From a virus: DNA of 40,575 nucleotides. The stretch is taken from positions 1-40,575 of IMG/VR virus record IMGVR_UViG_3300035107_000125, one strand, 5' to 3'. The position numbers were made by a program, and so were the translations under genes. The notes beneath the pieces are model-generated. The model saw only the letters and a list, made by a program, of their open reading frames with translations, searched no databases and was not told where the DNA came from. Each line of letters opens with the position of its first letter. Position 1 is the stretch's first letter. Positions 25,673 through 30,815 of the stretch are shown here, in pieces.

Positions 25673-25919
25673 CGCATTAGCGGTACTGTCGTTCTTAGGA
25701 ACAGCAAGTATCATTGGCGGAGGTGTATATGTATACCTCCAGAAAGATGCCATCATTGAAGGCGTCAAAGAAAGAGTAACCAAAGCAGCAGTTGGTGCTA
25801 TTGGAGACGCTCTGCCTGGCATGTTAGATTCAGCAGTTCCCAAGTTACCTGAAGTAACTGGTCCTGCTGTCCCAAGTGCTGCTGGTGGAAATGTTAGCGG
25901 AACAGCACTGCCTTTCTGA
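25656..25919 (+). CDS. Small signal-anchored protein, unknown
   Basis: 87 residues from the ATG at 25656, chosen because AGAGGAAG lies just upstream. N-terminal helix (LINALAVLSFLGTASIIGGGVYVYL) would anchor or export it; residues 30-52 form an amphipathic helix, and the rest is Pro/Ala/Gly-rich and ends in Phe (SGTALPF). It is co-transcribed with the preceding membrane protein. No family recognised. Confidence 0.75.
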   Translation: MQKLINALAVLSFLGTASIIGGGVYVYLQKDAIIEGVKERVTKAAVGAIGDALPGMLDSAVPKLPEVTGPAVPSAAGGNVSGTALPF

Positions 25920-25935
25920 GAATTTGCTGAGAGCA

Positions 25936-25943
25936 GTTAAATA
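25936..25943 (+). promoter_or_regulatory. Possible late promoter (GTTAAATA)
   Basis: Keeps TAAATA followed by G, as at 5178 and 25343, and runs into the palindrome at 25941-25968. Confidence 0.4.
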
Positions 25944-25968
25944 GTAACGTGGTGTACTACGTTACTAT
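25941..25968 (+). promoter_or_regulatory. Palindrome overlapping an ATG
   Basis: ATAGTAACGT, eight-base loop, ACGTTACTAT: perfect 10-bp inverted repeat. Its last two bases are the A and T of the ATG at 25967. No ribosome site is present. Third example of the arrangement seen at 5181 and 25344, with a different arm sequence. Confidence 0.7.
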
Positions 25969-26083
25969 GGCACAAAGCACGTACAAAAGGCAACAAAAGA
26001 AGGAAGCAAGAGATACATTTTTTCTATATGTTTTCTTTCATTCTGTATGGAATGGCATATTCAATATGTTCAATGATGATTAA
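25967..26083 (+). CDS. Tiny basic/aromatic protein, unknown
   Basis: 38 residues: a basic start (TYKRQQKKEARD) then an aromatic hydrophobic stretch (TFFLYVFFHSVWNGIFNMF). It could be a membrane-active peptide. Its ATG sits at the end of a promoter-linked palindrome, and its TAA shares one base with the next ATG, which suggests coupling and supports it as a real gene. Confidence 0.5.
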   Translation: MAQSTYKRQQKKEARDTFFLYVFFHSVWNGIFNMFNDD

Positions 26084-26886
26084 TGGAAATTCCAATTATA
26101 TCTTCTCCTGATATTAAAATTCAGGAGATTGAAATACCAACGGTAGTATCACCTACACAATACTATACATCTCAACCACTTCCTCCACCAGTTGTGGTAA
26201 ATATTGGTGTGCCTGTAGTTGATATTCCTGGGTGCGTTGAGGCACATCAAACCAACAACGCTAAGAACAATGCAATCAAAGAGGAAGATCCCAAGGGAAC
26301 TTATACAATTTGTGACGCTGGCGTTCCCAGTTTTAATCCTATTAATTATGAACCTGAACAGATGATCTTTACTCGTCCTGCTCCTGTTCCTAAGAGCAAT
26401 GCAGAGACACCAGCACCAGCAGTTCCTGAAACTGAAGAAGCACTTCCACCTCCACCTAAAACTGTTAAAGTGGAGTGTCCTACAAAAGTCCAAAAAGCAC
26501 AATATCCTGTTGGTACTTTTATAGAAGGATATAGAAAGAAGGTTGTCGGTTATGAACTCATCGATAACACATGCGTTCAACTCACAGAAAAAGTTGCACT
26601 CCCACAACAGATTGTCGCTGGACTTCCTAGTGGCGGTCAGGTCGTGCAGGTTGGCGGCGTTGCTGTCATTGCAACGACATCAGCACTTGTAGCAAAACCG
26701 CTGGCAGATCTGCTATTGAAAGCAGTCAGACCAGCGGTTAAGAAGATTATGAAAAAGATTGCTAGTATACGTGGAAAGACACCACCTACTTTATCGACAG
26801 GGGAGCGCCGAGCAGAGCAGCGTCAGATGAACCATGCTGTTCGTGCCCTTCGTTCTGTTTTCCCGAGGAAGAAGAAGAAGGGATAG
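26083..26886 (+). CDS. Proline-rich probable virion protein
   Basis: 267 residues. N-terminal 130 residues rich in Pro, Ile and Val with extended PAPAVP and LPPPPK stretches; four Cys in total. A small central domain (VGTFIEGYRKKVVGYELIDNT) is followed by a hydrophobic segment at about 187-212 and a very basic C-terminus (FPRKKKKG). Its context of late promoters suggests a structural or morphogenesis role; no family recognised. The last 101 bases overlap, tail to tail, the minus-strand gene ending at 26786. Confidence 0.75.
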   Translation: MEIPIISSPDIKIQEIEIPTVVSPTQYYTSQPLPPPVVVNIGVPVVDIPGCVEAHQTNNAKNNAIKEEDPKGTYTICDAGVPSFNPINYEPEQMIFTRPAPVPKSNAETPAPAVPETEEALPPPPKTVKVECPTKVQKAQYPVGTFIEGYRKKVVGYELIDNTCVQLTEKVALPQQIVAGLPSGGQVVQVGGVAVIATTSALVAKPLADLLLKAVRPAVKKIMKKIASIRGKTPPTLSTGERRAEQRQMNHAVRALRSVFPRKKKKG

Positions 26887-27676
26887 CGTGGACGTGTGGA
26901 TGAGTGTGCCCTGGTGGGTTATTCACAATGACATCTGCACACACAGAATAATATGGACTCTTAGGATGGAACTGAATTCCCTCCTTTAATAAATTTCCAC
27001 AATTTTTTAATCTTCCGATCTCAAAATCTAATCTTTTATTAGCAGTCAGTTGTCTCATCATTGCGATGTTAGCAGCGGCTGCTTCTTTGCATTTTGCCTG
27101 TAATTCTTTATCTAAAGGTTTACTCCATGTCATAGAGAAACCTATACCTAAGTTATAGTTATCTTTTTGTCCAGTTCTTACAGGAACTTGATATAATATG
27201 GAGCCAGGATTATCGGGTGCTCCATCCTCATCGAGATCTCGCATATCATATACGGGATCATAATAATATGGTTCGTAAGGTTTTGTAGCACTTGCACTTC
27301 CAGTGACATAGGGAGTAAAGTTTACAGTGGGTCCTTGGCATTGAATGCCGTTTCCATAAGTATTAGTAATATATGGACCCTGTAAAACCTGGATCGCCTG
27401 ATTGGTCACCGAGCCAGAGCTATTTGCGATTGGAGATGCTGTTGCACTTACACCCCCTACAGATTCCGCCAGAGTGGCAGGGGCAGTCGCAAGGTTGGAT
27501 AGACATAGAATTACTGGGAGAAGATACTTGTTGTGTCGGTTACGGATTGAATTTCCGTTGTTCTCTGGATAATTGTTTGATTTTGTAAACCAGGACCTGA
27601 ATACGTTTCCGTGAATTGGAACGCTGCTCCTGGTGTTGTTTGTACGAATGTCGGTTTGGATGTCACTCCTGTCCAT
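26786..27676 (-). CDS. Exported His-rich-tailed protein, start uncertain
   Basis: Third of three minus-strand genes. A signal-peptide-like helix (KYLLPVILCLSNLATAPATLA) begins about 47 residues after the only canonical start (ATG at 27676), so either the leader is unusually long or a non-canonical start near 27560 or a frameshift from the upstream gene is used. Between the helix and the ATG there is no ATG, GTG or TTG in frame. The mature part has Tyr/Pro-rich YEPYYYDPVYD, an acidic DLDEDGAPDN turn that could bind calcium, four Cys, and a C-terminal PPGHTHPHVHAIP plus serine run. No family assigned. Confidence 0.75.
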   Translation of the reverse strand: MDRSDIQTDIRTNNTRSSVPIHGNVFRSWFTKSNNYPENNGNSIRNRHNKYLLPVILCLSNLATAPATLAESVGGVSATASPIANSSGSVTNQAIQVLQGPYITNTYGNGIQCQGPTVNFTPYVTGSASATKPYEPYYYDPVYDMRDLDEDGAPDNPGSILYQVPVRTGQKDNYNLGIGFSMTWSKPLDKELQAKCKEAAAANIAMMRQLTANKRLDFEIGRLKNCGNLLKEGIQFHPKSPYYSVCADVIVNNPPGHTHPHVHAIPSSSSSGKQNEGHEQHGSSDAALLGAPLSIK

Positions 27677-27948
27677 GTTGATGTCACTCCATCGATAGTT
27701 ACATTATTAGTTCCTGTTCCTGGGGAAAGATTCCCACTTGCTGATACTCCAGATCCTGTTGCAGAGTATTGATACCCTGTGGAGTAGTCCATCGAATTGA
27801 TGGTTTCTGTTACTTTTGTGGTGGTCTCTGTATGGCTCGACATCGAACCCTGTGTAAAGTTTGGGACTACTGGGACTGCATTTGCGACAGTCCCATGTAA
27901 TGCACCAAGAACCAACCCGAGACCGATTGCTTCTTGTAATCTAGTCAT
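27511..27948 (-). CDS. Exported protein with TPGAAFxF motif, copy 2
   Basis: 145 residues with an N-terminal hydrophobic export segment (EAIGLGLVLGALHGTVANA) and a Thr/Ser/Gly-rich beta-type body. TPGAAFQFTETYSG resembles TPGAAFSFSQSYTQG of the neighbouring gene, so the two are probably paralogs. It begins on the TAATG overlap with that gene. Its last 166 bases overlap the open frame of the third gene. Function unknown; secretion or virion surface is inference. Confidence 0.8.
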   Translation of the reverse strand: MTRLQEAIGLGLVLGALHGTVANAVPVVPNFTQGSMSSHTETTTKVTETINSMDYSTGYQYSATGSGVSASGNLSPGTGTNNVTIDGVTSTWTGVTSKPTFVQTTPGAAFQFTETYSGPGLQNQTIIQRTTEIQSVTDTTSIFSQ

Positions 27949-28445
27949 TAGTCGATAACAGTAATTTCGCTAACAAATTGTCCGACAGCACTAGTACCTG
28001 CTCCACCTGCCGTTACAGTTAGAACACCTGCACTGGTTACAGTACCTGCTAAATCACCAGCAGATCCAGATGCATAAGAAGTGGTGTTAGAGAAGTTAGG
28101 AACTGTTCCTACAGTTGCAGCACTAGTAGGTACTGCATCACCTTGTGTATAAGATTGACTGAAACTAAATGCTGCTCCAGGAGTATCTTGGGTAGCAGCA
28201 ATAGTACCAGGTGCATAAATTCCACTGGTAATAGTTCCAGCAGAAACTGTGTTTGCAGTTGATCCGTCCGTAGTATCAATATTTGATCCACTGATACTGA
28301 AGGTTGAACCAATTCTAGTTGCTTGAGTTCTTGCTGCATCTACAGTTAGTTGTACAGAAGATGCATGTTTTGATACAAGTCCGCCAGCATTTGCTGCACT
28401 TGCGGTCATCAGTAACATACCAAAAGCAAACAATGCTTTTTTCAT
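27948..28445 (-). CDS. Exported protein with TPGAAFxF motif, copy 1
   Basis: 165 residues. Clear signal peptide MKKALFAFGMLLMTASAANA with AxA cleavage site, then a Ser/Thr/Gly/Ala-rich body typical of beta-sheet surface or fibre-like proteins. Shares TPGAAFSFSQSY with the downstream gene. First gene of the only minus-strand operon in the window, behind a late-type promoter in a divergent arrangement. Export by the host Sec pathway would be unusual for an ordinary phage structural protein. Confidence 0.82.
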   Translation of the reverse strand: MKKALFAFGMLLMTASAANAGGLVSKHASSVQLTVDAARTQATRIGSTFSISGSNIDTTDGSTANTVSAGTITSGIYAPGTIAATQDTPGAAFSFSQSYTQGDAVPTSAATVGTVPNFSNTTSYASGSAGDLAGTVTSAGVLTVTAGGAGTSAVGQFVSEITVID

Positions 28446-28473
28446 TTGAATTAAAAATATTCAACGCTAATTT

Positions 28474-28481
28474 TATTTAGA
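28474..28481 (-). promoter_or_regulatory. Possible late promoter (TCTAAATA), minus strand
   Basis: Read on the minus strand, TCTAAATA lies 29 bases before the start at 28445. It abuts CATAAATA on the plus strand, so the two form the inverted repeat TATTTA-GACA-TAAATA. Confidence 0.45.
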
Positions 28482-28489
28482 CATAAATA
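28482..28489 (+). promoter_or_regulatory. Probable late promoter (CATAAATA)
   Basis: One base from consensus. No protein gene follows before the terminator-like hairpin at 28538 and the next promoter at 28580. Confidence 0.5.
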
Positions 28490-28494
28490 GATGC

Positions 28495-28570
28495 GAGACC
28501 TTTCGTGCGGTCTCTACGAAAGTCGGAACACCCCATGTAGTGGTACGGTTTATACCATACCACTATTTTT
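28495..28570 (+). ncRNA. Candidate small RNA between promoter and terminator
   Basis: About 75 bases bounded by a late-type promoter and a hairpin followed by T residues. The first part can fold in two exclusive ways: GAGACC (28495) with GGTCTC (28509), or GAC plus TTTCGT (28497-28506) with ACGAAAGTC (28516-28524). The only ATG inside is followed at once by TAG (28535-28540). It could instead be an unused leader or relic. No known RNA family recognised. Confidence 0.4.
28538..28570 (+). terminator. Probable terminator hairpin
   Basis: TAGTGGTA and TACCACTA form an 8-bp stem, extended inside by GGT/ACC after a mismatch, followed by five T. It would end transcripts from 28482. Confidence 0.6.
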
Positions 28571-28579
28571 GTGTTAGGA

Positions 28580-28587
28580 TATAAATA
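28580..28587 (+). promoter_or_regulatory. Late promoter (exact TATAAATA) for hsp20
   Basis: Exact consensus, 55 bases before the hsp20 ATG. Confidence 0.72.
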
Positions 28588-28642
28588 TAACGGTTGCCTT
28601 CGGGGACCACAAAATCAAACTCGCTTATTTAAGGAGCATAAA

Positions 28643-29089
28643 ATGACTGGACTTAGAAAGTTCGGCACCAAAGATTTGGGTGCCATCGTAGATGCTGTAG
28701 AAAGATACAGTGTTGGTGTAGATGATCTATTCTATCGATTGCATTCGTATGGAATGGGCACACCACAGAATTCGTATCCACCATATAATATGGTCAAAGA
28801 ATCTGAGACCAAATGGAGGATCGAACTAGCACTTGCGGGATTTTCAAAAGAAGACATTGAAGTTAGCACCGAAACTAATGTCTTGATTGTCTCGTCCAAG
28901 GCGGCGAAGGACAAGGGGGATGGAGAGTACATGCACCGTGGGGTTGCAACTCGAACCTTCGCTAGAGGTTTCAACTTAGCTGACGACGTTAATGTTGGCG
29001 AAGTTAAATTTGAGAATGGTCTTTTGATTATTGAATTGAATAGAATCGTTCCTGAACATCAGAAACGAAAGGTTTATGATATCCAATAA
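28643..29089 (+). CDS. hsp20: Small heat shock protein Hsp20
   Basis: 148 residues from the ATG at 28643, chosen for AAGGAG seven bases upstream. Alpha-crystallin domain at about 45-140: PPYNMVKESETKWRIELALAG, then FSKEDIEV, VLIVSSKA, an HRGVATRTFARGFNLADDV strand, and ENGLLIIELNR. Such ATP-independent chaperones are common in cyanomyoviruses and may protect host or virion proteins late in infection. Confidence 0.93.
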   Translation: MTGLRKFGTKDLGAIVDAVERYSVGVDDLFYRLHSYGMGTPQNSYPPYNMVKESETKWRIELALAGFSKEDIEVSTETNVLIVSSKAAKDKGDGEYMHRGVATRTFARGFNLADDVNVGEVKFENGLLIIELNRIVPEHQKRKVYDIQ

Positions 29090-29092
29090 ATA
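29085..29092 (+). promoter_or_regulatory. Probable late promoter (AATAAATA)
   Basis: Overlaps the hsp20 stop, 21 bases before the ATG at 29114. AATAAT and ATTATT form a weak AT stem ending on the base before that ATG, which has no ribosome site. Confidence 0.45.
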
Positions 29093-29113
29093 ATTACATC
29101 CATTGATATTATT

Positions 29114-29491
29114 ATGGCAATCAAAGTAGCAAGATTAAAATCAGGAGAAGATGTTATTGCTGACATCTCCGAAGTTCAACAAAAAGATACAGGAATTAGA
29201 CAAGCGTTTATCTTCACACACCCTTTCAACATTATTGTTGAAAAGGAAATTGTCCCTGGAACTGAGGAGCGTAATCAACAATACACTGGTAGAATCCTGA
29301 TGGACAAGTGGCAACCATTGACACTTGATGAAGAAATTGCAGTGAATCCAGATTGGGTGGTTTCTATTGTGGAACCATCCCTTTCTGTTCTCGAAGCATA
29401 CGGACAGACGATTAAACCTCAGGAAGAGGCAAAGGCAGTATTTGGTACGGATACTGTAACTGAACCAAACATTAGCATCGTCGAGGACTAA
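29114..29491 (+). CDS. Sm-like-looking phage protein (family member B)
   Basis: 125 residues. First part IKVARLKSGEDVIADISEVQ, then FIFTHPFNIIVEKEI; second part DKWQPLTLDEEIAVNPDWVVSIVEPSLSVLEAYG. The same order of blocks is found in the proteins at 13092, 30221 and 30558. The LKSGEDVIA-turn-strand pattern recalls Sm/LSm-like barrels, but I cannot confirm it. Has a late-type promoter, unlike the others. Function unknown. Confidence 0.82.
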   Translation: MAIKVARLKSGEDVIADISEVQQKDTGIRQAFIFTHPFNIIVEKEIVPGTEERNQQYTGRILMDKWQPLTLDEEIAVNPDWVVSIVEPSLSVLEAYGQTIKPQEEAKAVFGTDTVTEPNISIVED

Positions 29492-29494
29492 ATA
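29487..29494 (+). promoter_or_regulatory. Possible late promoter (ACTAAATA)
   Basis: Overlaps the preceding stop codon, 22 bases before the GTG at 29517. Same variant as at 6816. Confidence 0.3.
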
Positions 29495-29516
29495 ATAATA
29501 AAGTGACAGTACGGCA

Positions 29517-30224
29517 GTGAAGACGTTCCAATCACTCAGGTTAACCCTGATGTATCACAACAAATTGAATATTAAGTTTTGGGATGAGCGTGGTCTCAGA
29601 CCTGAGGTAAAAGATAAACTTTTACAGATTGGAACCAAGTGGGCGGAGTTTGCTAAGATTCCATCCGCTGCAGTTAAAGATATGATTCTTGTTGGTGGTA
29701 ACGCTAACTATAATTACACAAGATTCTCCGACCTAGATCTACATTTGGTCGTAGATAAAAGTCAGATTGCTGACTGTCCAGAACTCTTGGATGATTATCT
29801 GAGAGACAAAAAGAAATTATGGGCATTAGTCCATGACATTAAGATTTATGCTCACCCTGTAGAGTTGTATGCTCAGGATGAGAACGATCCATTGCCTGCT
29901 AACCAGGGTGTATACTCAATCACCCAGGACAAATGGTTAATGGCACCAAACAAAGTCAAGGTTGATCTTGCAGACCCCTTGCTTATTCGCAAGGTTCGTG
30001 ATATGATGGAGAAGATTGACGACCTCATCGAGAACGAAGCAGATGATGCTGATGTTCTTAGAAAACTTCAGAAAAGAATTCGTGACATGAGAGCGTCTGC
30101 CATCCAGCAAGGTGGAGAGTTTGCACTTGAGAACTTAGTGTTCAAAGAGTTACGCAATCGTGGATACCTTGACAAACTTTCAAACCACATTAGACATTTA
30201 GAAGACACAAAACTATCGCTATGA
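29517..30224 (+). CDS. Predicted nucleotidyltransferase
   Basis: 235 residues from a GTG start (MKTFQSLRL); an ATG at 29550 gives 224 and neither has a strong ribosome site. Polymerase-beta-type motif: Gly60-Gly61 in ILVGGNANYNYTRF, then Asp72 and Asp74 in SDLDLHLVVD, with Glu116 in HPVELYAQ as a likely third metal ligand. This is the active-site layout of nucleotidyltransferases (hG[GS]...DhD...h[DE]h). Substrate unknown (tRNA, protein or small molecule). It stands between two members of the Sm-like-looking family. Confidence 0.75.
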   Translation: MKTFQSLRLTLMYHNKLNIKFWDERGLRPEVKDKLLQIGTKWAEFAKIPSAAVKDMILVGGNANYNYTRFSDLDLHLVVDKSQIADCPELLDDYLRDKKKLWALVHDIKIYAHPVELYAQDENDPLPANQGVYSITQDKWLMAPNKVKVDLADPLLIRKVRDMMEKIDDLIENEADDADVLRKLQKRIRDMRASAIQQGGEFALENLVFKELRNRGYLDKLSNHIRHLEDTKLSL

Positions 30225-30586
30225 CTGTAAAAGTTATTTTGATGAAATCTGGTGAAGATGTTATTTCTGACGCCAAAGAAATCCTGAACAAAAGTGAAGA
30301 CGGTATCGTTGCATATCATCTTTCACACCCATATGCAATGCAACTGACTACTACTGAAGAAGATGGAATTGCTGTAGAAGGTGAAGAATCAACACCCAAA
30401 ACTAAATTCCAAGTTGCATACACCCATTGGGCACCACTGTCCAAGCAGAGGGAATTCATCATCCCTGCAGATTGGGTTGTGACTATCTACGATCCTCACG
30501 ATAATATCCTTAGGGACTATTGTGCAAAACATGACATTAAAATTGAGGAGGAATCTGATGGAGATCAAACTGATCCTGCTTCGTAA
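30221..30586 (+). CDS. Sm-like-looking phage protein (family member C)
   Basis: 121 residues. VKVILMKSGEDVISDAKEIL, YHLSHPYAMQL, then THWAPLSKQREFIIPADWVVTIYDPHDNILRDY: nearest to member B at 29114. Starts on the ATGA overlap with the nucleotidyltransferase gene and overlaps the next family member by 29 bases. Acidic C-terminal tail. Function unknown. Confidence 0.82.
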   Translation: MTVKVILMKSGEDVISDAKEILNKSEDGIVAYHLSHPYAMQLTTTEEDGIAVEGEESTPKTKFQVAYTHWAPLSKQREFIIPADWVVTIYDPHDNILRDYCAKHDIKIEEESDGDQTDPAS

Positions 30587-30815
30587 TGGTACGTATTTAA
30601 TTTCTCAAATTTCTGAGATGGAGATGGAACCATCTTGTTTCCTGGCAGACCCCATGGAAATTGTTGATGGTGAACTTAGGAAGTTCCCTAGGTATGCTGA
30701 CCAAAGGAATGTCTTGCTTTATTCGGAATCTCTTGCTACACTAGCAACACCCGATCCTGAGATCCTCTCCGAGTACCAAGCGAACCTACCCCCTGATGAT
30801 GAAGTTCTACAGTAA
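30558..30815 (+). CDS. Sm-like-looking phage protein (family member D)
   Basis: 85 residues from the ATG at 30558, supported by GAGGAGG six bases upstream; an in-frame ATG at 30522 has none. Short member: MEIKLILLRNGTYLISQISEME, FLADPMEIVDG, then VLLYSESLATLATPDPEILSEY. The linker between the two conserved blocks is reduced. Its end overlaps the DNA polymerase start, so expression is probably coupled to gene 43. Confidence 0.78.
   Translation: MEIKLILLRNGTYLISQISEMEMEPSCFLADPMEIVDGELRKFPRYADQRNVLLYSESLATLATPDPEILSEYQANLPPDDEVLQ

Noticed and set aside
27511-27676. Programmed -1 frameshift joining the two overlapping exported genes
   Set aside because: The frames are in the right relation, but I found no X-XXY-YYZ slippery heptamer in the overlap, so I do not claim it.
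28495-28570. tRNA or tmRNA in the divergent region
   Set aside because: No cloverleaf, no T-loop TTCGA/GTTC pattern and no CCA end; only the simple hairpins described.
28596-28608. CC-TTCG-GGG stretch before hsp20 as a terminator
   Set aside because: Pairing is broken by two mismatches and no T-run follows.
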